Positions 24,404-32,406 of a stretch of 33,670 bases of DNA are shown piece after piece. This DNA comes from Treponema sp. UBA1793. GTDB lineage: Bacteria > Spirochaetota > Spirochaetia > Treponematales > Treponemataceae. The notes below the pieces were generated by a model. It had not been told where the DNA came from. It saw only the letters and a program-made list of their open reading frames with translations, and did not search any database. Position 1 is the first letter of the stretch. Each line of letters begins with the position of its first letter. Location: contig DCFX01000036.1 in NCBI GenBank assembly GCA_002314445.1, positions 1-33,670 of the forward strand, read 5' to 3'. The position numbers and the translations under genes were made by a program.

Positions 24404-26479
24404 ATGAAAAGTATTAAACAAAAACTTATATTAAGTCACATGCTGATAGTTCTTTTTTCCGTGCTGCTTGTGTCAATTCCCGTGGTCACTTTTGAGTCGA
24501 AAAAACTTTTTGCAGATATTTCTGCAAATGCGGATAAAGCAGTAACACAGGCTTGTTCAGATGTAAATCTTTTTTTGAGTAAACCGGAGAATATTGTAAA
24601 ATCTGTGAATCATTATATACAAACTCAGACTGTAACACGCGACGAGTGTGAAAAAATGTTTGCACAGATTCTTAAAAATGAAACGACTTTTTCAGAATTG
24701 TATTATTCCGGTACACAGCCGTATAGGGACGGCGGTTTTTTCTATTCTAGTGATCACTGGGAACCGCCTGCAGATTATGATCAGACAATACGTGCATGGT
24801 TTAAAGCCGGTCAGCAGAAAAGCGATATTTCAATATCTGACCCGTATATGGATATGGTGACAAAATCACTCGTAGCAACAGTTGCTCATGGAGTAACTGT
24901 TGACGGTTCGTTTAAAGGTGTGATTGGGCTTGATATTCAGCTTTCACGGTTGACAAAAATGATTTCAGAAGTTGCTTTATCTCCATCCGGAAAATCATAT
25001 CTGCTCGATAAAAATGGAAAATATATAACTAATAAAGATCAGAGTAAGATTTTGAATAAAAATTTCTTTGAAGAATATGGGCTTACAAAGTATCAGACAA
25101 AGATAACCAGTGAAGCGGTTTTTACAAAAATAGATGCAGGGAAAGGTTTATATTTTGCTGCAAGAAATATTTCTGATGACAGCGGATGGGTTCTTGTAAC
25201 TGTAGGTCCCGAAAAAGAGCTGTATACGTCTATAACCAGAAATATACTTATTATTTTGTTTTTTGCGTTATTCAGCGTTGCGCTGTCGTTTGTCATAGCG
25301 GTGCTTGTTGCCCGGCAGATAGTGCGGCCCATTTTGTCCGTTGATAAGTCTGTAAACAATATTGCGGAAGGTAATGCAGACCTGACTAACAGGATAGAAA
25401 TCAGGGCAAAGGATGAAATCGGAAGCCTCGTTTCAGGATTTAATAAATTCGTGGGAAAACTGCAGTCTATCATATCTGATATAAAAGGATCAGAGACAAG
25501 TCTTTCGGATGTTGAAAAGGATTTGCAGCTGCGCATCAGGGAGACGTCCGGTTCAATTGCCGGAATACTTGCAAATATTGAGAGCTCCGGCAGTCAGGTT
25601 AATAATCAGGCGCAGGCAGTCGAACAGACGTCTGCAGCCGTTGCGGAAATTGCGGAAAACATCAGCAGCCTTGAGCATATGATTGAAAATCAGTCGGCGG
25701 GAGTCACCCAGGCAAGTTCAGCAGTTGAAGAAATGATAGGCAATATTTCTTCGGTAAACCAGTCCATGGATAAAATGGCTGCATCTTTTGAGCAGCTTGA
25801 AGAAAACGCAGGTACCGGAGTTGAGCACCAGAAGTCCGTTGCGGAGCGGATTGCGCAAATCGAAACACAATCGAAAACGCTGCAGGATGCAAATAAAGTG
25901 ATTGCAAGCATAGCCAGCCAGACTAACCTGCTTGCAATGAACGCCGCAATAGAGGCGGCGCATGCCGGCAGCGCCGGGAGCGGATTCAGCGTTGTCGCCG
26001 ATGAAATCCGCAAACTTTCGGAAACGTCTACGGCAGAATCAAAAACAATCGGTTCGGAGCTGAAAAAAATTCAGGCGGCAATCATTTCCGTCGTAGAAGC
26101 CTCAAAAGAAAGCAGCAGCAGTTTTTCCCTGGTAAGCGACCTGATAAAAGAGACAGACGAACTGGTGCAGCAGATAAAAAGTGCCATGAGCGAGCAGCAG
26201 GAAGGTTCAAAGCAGATCAGCGATTCCCTTCGGCTGATGAACGACAGCACTGTAGAAGTCCGTACTGCCTCCCGTGAAATGTCTGCGGGGAATAAAGCGA
26301 TTCTTGAAGAAATACGCTGCTTACAGGATGCTACAACTGTTATAAAAGACAGTATGAAAGAAATGACAGCAGGAGCAACGAATATCAACGCGACGGAAGC
26401 GGCTTTGTCAGAGATTGCAGGGAAAGTCAGGGACTCCATAACGAAGATTGGCAATGAGATAAATCAGTTTAAAGTGTAG
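24404..26479 (+). CDS. Methyl-accepting chemotaxis protein, dCache type
   Basis: Chemoreceptor of 691 residues. It has TM1 (about 8-29), a large periplasmic double-Cache domain (about 35-278) with DPYMDMVTKSLVATVAHGV, FKGVIGLDIQLSRL and SYLLDKNGKYITN, TM2 (279-302) and a HAMP domain (304-355). The methylation and signalling region follows, with core SQTNLLAMNAAIEAAHAGSAGSGFSVVADEIRKLSE near residue 505. dCache domains commonly bind amino acids or related small molecules. There is no C-terminal CheR-docking pentapeptide. GAGG precedes the ATG by about five bases. Confidence 0.94.
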   Translation: MKSIKQKLILSHMLIVLFSVLLVSIPVVTFESKKLFADISANADKAVTQACSDVNLFLSKPENIVKSVNHYIQTQTVTRDECEKMFAQILKNETTFSELYYSGTQPYRDGGFFYSSDHWEPPADYDQTIRAWFKAGQQKSDISISDPYMDMVTKSLVATVAHGVTVDGSFKGVIGLDIQLSRLTKMISEVALSPSGKSYLLDKNGKYITNKDQSKILNKNFFEEYGLTKYQTKITSEAVFTKIDAGKGLYFAARNISDDSGWVLVTVGPEKELYTSITRNILIILFFALFSVALSFVIAVLVARQIVRPILSVDKSVNNIAEGNADLTNRIEIRAKDEIGSLVSGFNKFVGKLQSIISDIKGSETSLSDVEKDLQLRIRETSGSIAGILANIESSGSQVNNQAQAVEQTSAAVAEIAENISSLEHMIENQSAGVTQASSAVEEMIGNISSVNQSMDKMAASFEQLEENAGTGVEHQKSVAERIAQIETQSKTLQDANKVIASIASQTNLLAMNAAIEAAHAGSAGSGFSVVADEIRKLSETSTAESKTIGSELKKIQAAIISVVEASKESSSSFSLVSDLIKETDELVQQIKSAMSEQQEGSKQISDSLRLMNDSTVEVRTASREMSAGNKAILEEIRCLQDATTVIKDSMKEMTAGATNINATEAALSEIAGKVRDSITKIGNEINQFKV

Positions 26480-26485
26480 TCAGTA

Positions 26486-26670
26486 TTACCGTCTGCCGAT
26501 GTCATGCAGCAGCCCGGGCACATAGCTCTTTCTGTGTCCATATCCGAACAGCAGGCCGCGATTTTCATTGCGCTTGTACCGACAAAAATTGAGTGAGATT
26601 CCCACGGTCCCTGATTCATTTCGGCAGACTCCTTTAACAGGCGTTCTGCTTCTTTCCCTGAAGGCATCAT
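26486..26670 (-). pseudogene. Remnant of an HDIG-type HD-domain hydrolase
   Basis: An open frame from 26670 reads AERLLKESAEMNQGPWESHSIF and then KIAACCSDMDTERA, the N-terminus of small HD-domain hydrolases. At about 26523 one base is missing: in the next frame the sequence continues YVPGLLHDIGRR, exactly the HD motif expected, and then meets TAA at 26486. The remaining ~120 residues of the family are absent. It ends against the converging chemoreceptor gene. Both a frameshift and a truncation make this a decayed gene rather than a misread base. Confidence 0.8.
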
Positions 26671-26728
26671 GCTGATACTATAGCACAGTGCAAATACGCA
26701 TGAAAAGTCTGTCTGAAGCCCCCTTTTC

Positions 26729-26757
26729 TTGACATGGGATTACAGTAGCTGTATTTT
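26729..26757 (+). promoter_or_regulatory. Promoter of tam
   Basis: Perfect TTGACA (26729-26734), 17-base spacer and TATTTT (26752-26757). The 55-base leader ends in AGGGGAA before the ATG at 26811. Confidence 0.6.
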
Positions 26758-26810
26758 TAATTATATTAAACATATAAAGTATAAATAAATTATTAAAGGG
26801 GAATTAATAT

Positions 26811-27626
26811 ATGAATGACTGGAATCCGGATTTGTATTTGCAGTACAGCGGACAGAGAAATCAGCCTGCAAAGGATCTGCTCTCGCGGATAACGGTGGCG
26901 GACGTAAAATCTGTGCTGGACTACGGCTGCGGGCCGGGAAACAGTACGTTTCTTGCCGGTCAAAAGTGGAGCCGGGCACATATTCTCGGAATAGATTCTT
27001 CTGAAGCTATGATTGCAAAAGCCTTGACTGCGTATACTGATATGGAATGGAAACTGCAGGATATTATGACATGGGATACTGATTTGAAATTTGATGTCGT
27101 TTTTTCAAATGCGGTCATTCAATGGATATTCGACCATAAAAAACTTATGAAGAGATTAGCATCGCTGGTATTACCTGCAGGTGCAGTTGCGTTTCAGATA
27201 CCCGAATATGCGGATATGCCGGTATCCCGGGTTATCGATGAAGAATATCACAAAGTATGCAGCGGAGATTCGTTTTCGCTGGCAGATATATTTGAATTTC
27301 ATCAGGGCAGTTACTATTACGATGTTCTGCAGGAAGATTTTGGCAGTATCGAAATGTGGCAGACTGACTATATGCATGAAATGAAGTCGCACAGTGATAT
27401 TGTAACGATGATAGAGTCAACAGGCCTTAAGCCGTATCTTGCACGGATGGAGTCCGATCAGCAGCAGAAGGCCTTTCTGGAAAAGGTCGCAGGAGCGTTG
27501 CAGCGTGAATACCATGAACATGCAAACGGAAAAGTCCTGTTTCCTTTTAAAAGGTTATTTGTCATAGCATACAAGAACCGGCAGACCGCTGTATCCCCCC
27601 GTGTATCCCCCTGTGTATCCCCCTGA
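26811..27626 (+). CDS. tam: Trans-aconitate 2-methyltransferase
   Basis: SAM-dependent cytosolic enzyme, 271 residues, that methylates trans-aconitate formed by isomerisation of cis-aconitate. The N-terminus DWNPDLYLQYSGQRNQPAKDLL and the motif-I region VLDYGCGPGNST, then GIDSSEAMIAKA, FSNAVIQW and QTDYMHEMKSHSDIV, follow the E. coli Tam order closely. AGGGG precedes the start. The last dozen codons are a 12-base tandem repeat encoding VSPR/VSPC/VSP; the normal C-terminus would end about at VIAYKN. A weaker reading is a related small-molecule methyltransferase, but the end-to-end pattern favours Tam. Confidence 0.88.
   Translation: MNDWNPDLYLQYSGQRNQPAKDLLSRITVADVKSVLDYGCGPGNSTFLAGQKWSRAHILGIDSSEAMIAKALTAYTDMEWKLQDIMTWDTDLKFDVVFSNAVIQWIFDHKKLMKRLASLVLPAGAVAFQIPEYADMPVSRVIDEEYHKVCSGDSFSLADIFEFHQGSYYYDVLQEDFGSIEMWQTDYMHEMKSHSDIVTMIESTGLKPYLARMESDQQQKAFLEKVAGALQREYHEHANGKVLFPFKRLFVIAYKNRQTAVSPRVSPCVSP
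27590..27625 (+). repeat. Three tandem 12-bp repeats at the 3' end of tam
   Basis: Units TGTATCCCCCCG, TGTATCCCCCTG and TGTATCCCCCTG lie head to tail. They are in frame and end on the stop codon, so copy changes would alter only the tail length. Confidence 0.85.
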
Positions 27627-27659
27627 CAGTGACTGCCGGTATACAAGACCTGGTACCTG

Positions 27660-29459
27660 TCAGACAGCAGAAGAAGAGCCGAACTGGGCTTCATACAAGC
27701 TTCGGTATGTTCCGCCTGTGCGCATGAGTTCATCGTGTGTGCCAGTCTCCGTAATCTCCTCGTCGCTTACCACTGCAATACAGTCGGCATTCCGTATGGT
27801 AGACAGCCGGTGCGCAATAATAAACGTTGTCCGCCCTTTTGCAAGTTCCTCGAACGATTTCTGGATTTTCAGTTCTGTCGCCGTGTCGAGAGCCGATGTC
27901 GCTTCATCAAGAATAAGGACAGGCGGATCCTTTAGGAATATACGCGCAATCGAAATGCGCTGTTTCTGGCCGCCCGAAAGTTTTATGCCTCGTTCTCCGA
28001 CAATCGTATCATACCCGTCCGGCATTTTCATGATGTCTTCGTGTATTTCCGCACGTTTTGCAGCTTCCATGATTTCTGCTTCCGATGCTCCGATTCTGCC
28101 GTAAGCAATATTTTCCCGGACAGTACCTGCGAACAAAAATACATCCTGCTGGACAATGCCTATATGGCGGCGGAGTGATGCAACGGAAACGCTGCGGATG
28201 TCTGTTCCGTCGATTGTGATTGAGCCTGACGTAATTTCGTAAAATCGCGGCAGCAGCTGACAGAGTGTTGTTTTGCCGCTCCCGCTCGGACCGACGAGTG
28301 CAATTGTCTTTCCCGCTGGTACGTTAAGACATACGCGGCTGAGTACGCGGGAACCTTCGTTATACGAAAAACTCACATCGCTGTAGCTGATATCGCCGCG
28401 GACACTTGTGAGTTCTGCAGCTCCTTCTTTTTCCGGCGTCTCGTCATGTGTCCGCATGACTTCTGTAAACCGGCGGAATCCTGCAATTCCCGTTGAAAAT
28501 TGTTCAACAAAGTTCGACAGGCGGCGGACAGGCTGCAGGAAGGCTGCTACGAACAGATTTGCGGCTATAAGATCCCCCAAATTCATTCTGCCTTTCATGA
28601 TGAGAATGCCGCCTGCTGCAAGTACGATGACATTCAGGATATTCGTCGTAAAATCGATGCGGGTATGAAAAGTTGCCATTGAACGGTAATACTCTTTCTT
28701 TGCGCCAAAATATCGTCCGTTGCTTTCCTCGAACCGGCTGTTTTCATATTCCTCATTCGTAAAAACTTTTGTAACGCGTGCTCCGCTTATTGAAGATTCG
28801 AGCTCTGCATTTATTTCAGCAGTTTTCTCTTTTACTTCCAATGATGTTTTCATCATTGATTTCCGCGAAAAAACAATTCTGAAAATCATGAACGGCAGTG
28901 TTATAAAAACGACGAGCGCAAGTTCCCATCTGATTCTGAACATGAGAAACAATGCTCCTGCCAGCGTGACCGTAGAAATGAATAAATCTTCCGGGCCGTG
29001 ATGTGCAAGCTCGCTGATTTCGAATAAGTCGTATGTTGCACGTGACATTATTTTTCCGGTTCTGTTCCGGTCAAAAAATGAGAAGGACTGCTGTTCTATA
29101 TGGGCGAAAATATCGCGGCGCATATCGGTTTCGACGTGAACACCGAATATGTGGCCGAAGTAGGTGACGAACCACTGTGCGCCGAACCGCAGTACGTAGA
29201 ATACAAAAAGTATAAGGATAATCAGAATGAACAGGCGTATCGTACGTTCATGTGCTTCCGGAAAAGCGGGGAGCACGGTGTTGATGATAAATCTCGACAC
29301 CATCGGAAATCCCAGATCGACTGCTGAAATAAATGCTGCACAGCACATGTCTGCAATAAAGAGTCCGAGATGAGGTTTGAAGTATGAAAGAAAAAATTTT
29401 AAATTTGACTCCGGTATTGGTGTTTCTGTCCGGGCGCTGCAGGAATTGGTATTTTTCAT
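27660..29459 (-). CDS. ABC exporter, half-transporter with fused ATPase (MsbA/MDR-like)
   Basis: Inner-membrane exporter of 599 residues that works as a homodimer. The N-terminal half has six membrane helices, with DMRRDIFAHIEQQSFSFFDRNRTGKIMSRATYDL as the conserved first loop and ESSISGARVTKVFTNEEYE later. The ATPase half has Walker A GPSGSGKTT (about 390), Q-loop IVQQDVFLFAGTVRENIAYG, signature LSGGQKQRISIAR (about 493), Walker B VLILDEATSALD and the H-loop IIAHRLSTI. Substrates may be lipids or drugs. The ATG at 29459 is six bases after a TATACT box (TTTACT 18 bases upstream) and has no ribosome site, so it may be leaderless; an ATG at 29474 is also in frame. It converges on tam with a 33-base gap. 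Confidence 0.93.
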   Translation of the reverse strand: MKNTNSCSARTETPIPESNLKFFLSYFKPHLGLFIADMCCAAFISAVDLGFPMVSRFIINTVLPAFPEAHERTIRLFILIILILFVFYVLRFGAQWFVTYFGHIFGVHVETDMRRDIFAHIEQQSFSFFDRNRTGKIMSRATYDLFEISELAHHGPEDLFISTVTLAGALFLMFRIRWELALVVFITLPFMIFRIVFSRKSMMKTSLEVKEKTAEINAELESSISGARVTKVFTNEEYENSRFEESNGRYFGAKKEYYRSMATFHTRIDFTTNILNVIVLAAGGILIMKGRMNLGDLIAANLFVAAFLQPVRRLSNFVEQFSTGIAGFRRFTEVMRTHDETPEKEGAAELTSVRGDISYSDVSFSYNEGSRVLSRVCLNVPAGKTIALVGPSGSGKTTLCQLLPRFYEITSGSITIDGTDIRSVSVASLRRHIGIVQQDVFLFAGTVRENIAYGRIGASEAEIMEAAKRAEIHEDIMKMPDGYDTIVGERGIKLSGGQKQRISIARIFLKDPPVLILDEATSALDTATELKIQKSFEELAKGRTTFIIAHRLSTIRNADCIAVVSDEEITETGTHDELMRTGGTYRSLYEAQFGSSSAV

Positions 29460-29545
29460 GTATCGAGTATACATAAAAAATATGCAGGGAGTAAACAGAA
29501 AGGTATCTCACTTTTTTGTTTATCCCGCGAAGAAAATTATTTTTG

Positions 29546-30319
29546 TTATGCAGATGCTGTTTTGAGTTCATGCATGGCACTGTCTATTTTCTGCATGATT
29601 ACCGCTGTTTCGTGTTCACTCAGATTTTCCTGCAGACGGGCAGCATAATTCGGCAGCAGCCATTTCTGTATATCATTTTTTGTTGAACCGCTTATTCTTA
29701 TATATTCGTTTTCATACCAGACTGCCATTGCATTCTGGAAATATGTGATTACCGGCCGTACAGCGGCGGGAACAGAATCCGGCAAACCTGTGCATGTCAG
29801 TATCATAAACGTCCGTGCGGCGTCGCCGGCAGGATCGCCTTTCGTTCCGGTCATCCAGTCAATGATCCAGTATGTATCGCCGGCAAGTACGTTGTCAGGA
29901 TGAAAATCTCCGTGGCATATCTGCTCTCCGTCGGGAAGTGTTTCAAGATAAGATAGTATTGCACTTTTTGTACTGTGGTTCAGTTTGTCCGTATTCATTA
30001 TAGCACCTGCCAGATTTTCCTTCTGAGTTGTCTGTATTCCCTCAGCTTTGATTTTGTGAATCTGGTAATGCAGTTCAGCCATTTTTTTCGATGCAGCACG
30101 GGCAAGAAACGGATTTTTGCCGGTTTTATGAAGAAGTGAACATCCGTTTATCCGTTCGTATACAATTCCGTAGCGCCCTTCGTATTTTTGAAAGGAATAT
30201 GGTTCAGGAGTCTTTATACCGCTTCTGAATGCGCAGAGTGCTGTATTGAATTCCGCTTCAACATTTTTTTCGTTCATGAACGGATGTAACGGCGCTTGAA
30301 AAATGATAAAAATTGTCAT
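29546..30319 (-). CDS. Aminoglycoside-phosphotransferase-fold kinase, N-terminally truncated
   Basis: Product of 257 residues. The C-lobe is complete: ICHGDFHPDNVLAG is the catalytic loop (HGDxxxxN) and YWIIDWMTGTKGDPAGD supplies the metal-binding Asp. The N-terminal part begins near where relatives have the ATP-binding Lys strand, so the Gly-rich loop and preceding strands (about 25-30 residues) are missing; EGRYGIVYERINGCSLL is intact. A stop codon lies immediately before the ATG at 30319 and no ribosome site is seen. The break faces the recombinase island. It may be a recently damaged gene, or a protein that starts at a remote, unusual codon. The family phosphorylates small molecules such as choline, fructosamine or drugs; the substrate is unknown. 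Confidence 0.7.
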   Translation of the reverse strand: MTIFIIFQAPLHPFMNEKNVEAEFNTALCAFRSGIKTPEPYSFQKYEGRYGIVYERINGCSLLHKTGKNPFLARAASKKMAELHYQIHKIKAEGIQTTQKENLAGAIMNTDKLNHSTKSAILSYLETLPDGEQICHGDFHPDNVLAGDTYWIIDWMTGTKGDPAGDAARTFMILTCTGLPDSVPAAVRPVITYFQNAMAVWYENEYIRISGSTKNDIQKWLLPNYAARLQENLSEHETAVIMQKIDSAMHELKTASA

Positions 30320-30427
30320 TTAGTTTGATAAAATATCTTGTTTTTCTGTGTTTTTAACTGTTTTTTCTTGTATAAAAAAGTTATTCAAGTCAATTACCGA
30401 AAGATATAGGCTGGTATTGTTTTACTG

Positions 30428-30456
30428 CAGTCCGAAAGGGCTGTGGCATTTTTGTT
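30428..30456 (+). terminator. Weak hairpin and T-rich run beyond the invertase stop
   Basis: CAGTCC, loop GAAA, GGGCTG (30428-30443) followed by TGGCATTTTTGTTT on the plus strand. It faces away from the adjacent genes, so its purpose is unclear. No gene is seen in 30320-30455. Confidence 0.3.
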
Positions 30457-31064
30457 TAGTCAGGGCAAAGCCTATTTCTTTCAATAAATTTATTCATGGT
30501 CAACCATGTTACATTGAGCTCTAACGATAAATGTCGTTTTGATATCCCTTTTCTCAGCTGTTTTTTTATATATTCTTCGTTCCCTGTTAATTTATAATGT
30601 GACGGTTGTCTGCCTTTATATCGGCCGACATGTTTACCTTCCGCTTTGACTCGGGCCAGAGCTTCTTTTGTTCGCTGCGAAATCAGATTGCGTTCGATTT
30701 CTGCGGATAGTCCAAATGCAAAGGCAAGAACTTTTGACTGGATATCATCGCCTAGCCGGTAATTATCTTTTATCGTCCATACTTTTGTACCCTGCTCCAT
30801 AAGTAAATTGAGAATCGACATAATCATGAACAGACTACGCCCTAGCCTCGATAACTCAGAACAAATTATCAAATCCCCCTGTTGTACTTTGTGTAATAAA
30901 GTGCCGAGCTGCCGCTTATCAGGTTCTTTCGTTCCGCTGATTGTTTCTTCGATCCAACAGTCGATTGATTGGTTGTTTTTCTTGCAAAACTGTTCAATCT
31001 CAAACCGCTGATTCTCAACGGTTTGCTTGTTTGTGCTGACCCGTATATAGCCGTATGTCATCAT
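30456..31064 (-). CDS. Serine recombinase, Mpi-like DNA invertase
   Basis: Small serine recombinase of 202 residues. The N-terminal catalytic domain has YGYIRVSTNKQTVENQRFEIEQFC, with the nucleophile Ser in RVS, then SGTKEPDKRQLGTLL, SELSRLGRSLFMIMSILN and the long E helix with AEIERNLISQRTKEALA. The C-terminal DNA-binding part (about 140-202) contains GKHVGRYKGRQPSHYKL and a helix-turn-helix around ISKRHLSLELNVTWLTMNKFI. The overall form matches Mpi-type master invertases of Bacteroides, which flip short DNA segments. Its start is 16 bases from an inverted repeat that bounds a segment with two opposed C-terminal cassettes, so its target is probably local. No ribosome site is visible before the ATG pair at 31064/31061. 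Confidence 0.92.
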   Translation of the reverse strand: MMTYGYIRVSTNKQTVENQRFEIEQFCKKNNQSIDCWIEETISGTKEPDKRQLGTLLHKVQQGDLIICSELSRLGRSLFMIMSILNLLMEQGTKVWTIKDNYRLGDDIQSKVLAFAFGLSAEIERNLISQRTKEALARVKAEGKHVGRYKGRQPSHYKLTGNEEYIKKQLRKGISKRHLSLELNVTWLTMNKFIERNRLCPD

Positions 31065-31080
31065 GAAAATATACTGCTAA

Positions 31081-31105
31081 TAAAACGAGCGGTTTTAAAA
31101 TACAA
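31081..31105 (+). repeat. Left inverted repeat of the invertible segment (recombination site)
   Basis: A 25-base sequence matching the reverse complement of 31636-31660 at 24 positions, including 20 in a row (31086-31105). It has internal dyad symmetry: TAAAAC, GAGCG, GTTTTA, as expected for a serine recombinase dimer site. Confidence 0.85.
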
Positions 31106-31336
31106 TATCTATCTGCAATAATACAAATTGCAACAAAAGTTTTGTTACCTAAAAAATTTACTTCCACCACTTATAAAGCAGCTCAGTGTAAATCAGAGGG
31201 GTCTGACGGTACGACAGTTGTCGCGGAAATAACCAATAAATCAGAAGATAGTTTTATTGCATATACAGCAGTAGGTTCGGATTCATCTCCAGGACGTGTA
31301 GCAAGGCAATTCGATTTTGTTTTGGTTGGTACCTGA
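31082..31336 (+). other. Silent alternative C-terminal cassette for the tail-fibre-like gene
   Basis: The frame is open from 31067 to a TGA at 31334 and has no proper start or ribosome site, only a TTG at 31142. It begins in the repeat with NKTSGFKIQ and continues for 76 residues after it: LLPKKFTSTTYKAAQ, then GSDGTTVVAEITNKSEDSFIAYTAVGS, and ends QFDFVLVGT. The active tail has SGFKIQ, FPKNFTNQDYYL and ends LVKYVVFGF, so both share the spacing and the PK-FT motif but differ elsewhere. It resembles receptor-binding C-terminal domains of phage tail fibres. It would be translated only after inversion. Confidence 0.82.
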
Positions 31337-31395
31337 TAGTACGAACTATTATAACCTAGTAAAAAACACAAGATTTTATTATATTCTCTTGAACG

Positions 31396-32406
31396 TTAAA
31401 ATCCGAAAACGACATATTTTACCAAATTTGTGGTGCTTGCTTCCCAATAATTATAACTTTGTCCATTACCCCAGCGCATACGTACAGAGCATACATTTAA
31501 CAGGGGATTGTACCATTGATATGTAACACCATCGCCACCGTACGCACATTGATTATTTGCCACCAGATAATAATCCTGATTTGTAAAATTCTTCGGAAAT
31601 GTTATCGATGAAGAATTAGCTGATATTGTTCCCATTTGTATTTTAAAACCGCTCGGTTTAAATTCAATACACGTGCCGTAATCATTTATCGTTACCTCAA
31701 GATCACTGATTGCTGCCATTAGACTGTACCTCACATAATTAAGGATTCCGTTGCTGTTTGTCCCCAGCAGCGCTATTACATACGGTGACAACGCACCAAC
31801 ACATACTTGAGACTTACTTGCCAGCGGAGAATCAGGCGAAACAAGAGCAAGATTCTTTACCTGTCCGAGACTGTTGCAATACTGACGTGGAGACAATAAG
31901 GAACCATCCGCAAAATCGGCAAATCTTGTGCCGATGCCATCTGTCTCGCAACGGCATCTCTGACTACCATCAAATGCATAAGGAAGGCAATAGTACATTT
32001 TTAAATTATAAAGAAAAGGTAATTTGAATCGAATACCCTTTATTTTAGCATTTATGACGTAGACAAGCTGTGAATTCTGCTCTAATACCTGATTAACATT
32101 ATCTATTGGAACTATATTATTATCTGCATCTATAGTACTTATATCACGATATGCTGCCCATGAAGTATTGCCACCGTTCAAATCATAACAAATATTAAAT
32201 ACAAACTGTAGAGGAAAATCTACATTAATATATAAGATTACAACATTGCCAGTTGTAACTGATATATTATACATAGGTGAACTTTGTTGCTTTTTTGAAT
32301 AATCAATAACATTGGCTAAAGTACCTGAACCTGTATAACTTACATCGTTTCCGGTTAAAGAATCTTTTACTGCTATGTTTATTGACATGCCTGATATTTG
32401 ACTCAT
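31396..32406 (-). CDS. Phage tail-fibre-like surface/binding protein with switchable C-terminus
   Basis: Product of 336 residues without a signal peptide. Residues 1-250 are not recognised; they are rich in Asn, Ser, Tyr and beta-type sequence, with KNLALVSPDSPLASKSQVCVGALSPYVIALLG in the middle. From KPSGFKIQ onwards the sequence follows the pattern of tail-fibre C-terminal domains (ITFPKNFTNQDYYLVANNQ and a final WEASTTNLVKYVVFGF). The last 79 residues lie inside the invertible segment. The start overlaps the stop of the lipoprotein gene by one base (TAATG), so the two are translated together; GGAAG lies about nine bases before it. It may be a prophage receptor-binding protein or a host surface protein built from one. 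Confidence 0.75.
   Translation of the reverse strand: MSQISGMSINIAVKDSLTGNDVSYTGSGTLANVIDYSKKQQSSPMYNISVTTGNVVILYINVDFPLQFVFNICYDLNGGNTSWAAYRDISTIDADNNIVPIDNVNQVLEQNSQLVYVINAKIKGIRFKLPFLYNLKMYYCLPYAFDGSQRCRCETDGIGTRFADFADGSLLSPRQYCNSLGQVKNLALVSPDSPLASKSQVCVGALSPYVIALLGTNSNGILNYVRYSLMAAISDLEVTINDYGTCIEFKPSGFKIQMGTISANSSSITFPKNFTNQDYYLVANNQCAYGGDGVTYQWYNPLLNVCSVRMRWGNGQSYNYWEASTTNLVKYVVFGF
31636..31660 (-). repeat. Right inverted repeat of the invertible segment (recombination site)
   Basis: Reverse complement of 31081-31105 with one mismatch (CCG for ACG, Pro versus Thr). It lies within the coding frame of the tail-fibre-like gene and encodes the conserved KPSGFKIQ. The dyad here is TTTAAACC, GAGC, GGTTTTAAA. 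Confidence 0.85.

Larger units (their letters stand above)
31081..31660. mobile_element. Invertible DNA segment with two alternative C-terminal cassettes
   Basis: Two inverted repeats bound about 530 bp. Inside, a plus-strand cassette (to 31336) and the current minus-strand 3' end of the tail-fibre-like gene (31396-31635) face each other with 59 bases between their stops. Both cassettes read through their repeat as (P/T)-S-G-F-K-I-Q in the same register. Inversion would therefore exchange the C-terminus of the upstream gene in frame. The invertase gene adjoins the left repeat. Confidence 0.82.

Noticed and set aside
29377..29565. Plus-strand 62-residue open frame over the exporter start
   Set aside because: It is antisense to the clear exporter start region, with no ribosome site or family likeness.
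31142..31336. A separate 64-residue plus-strand gene
   Set aside because: It has a TTG start and no ribosome site, and its frame continues upstream into the repeat where it matches the C-terminal part of the gene at 31396-32406. It is a silent cassette.
31396..32406. Target protein of a diversity-generating retroelement
   Set aside because: Treponema has such systems, but no reverse transcriptase, template repeat or C-type-lectin (FGE-like) fold pattern was seen. Inversion explains the data.
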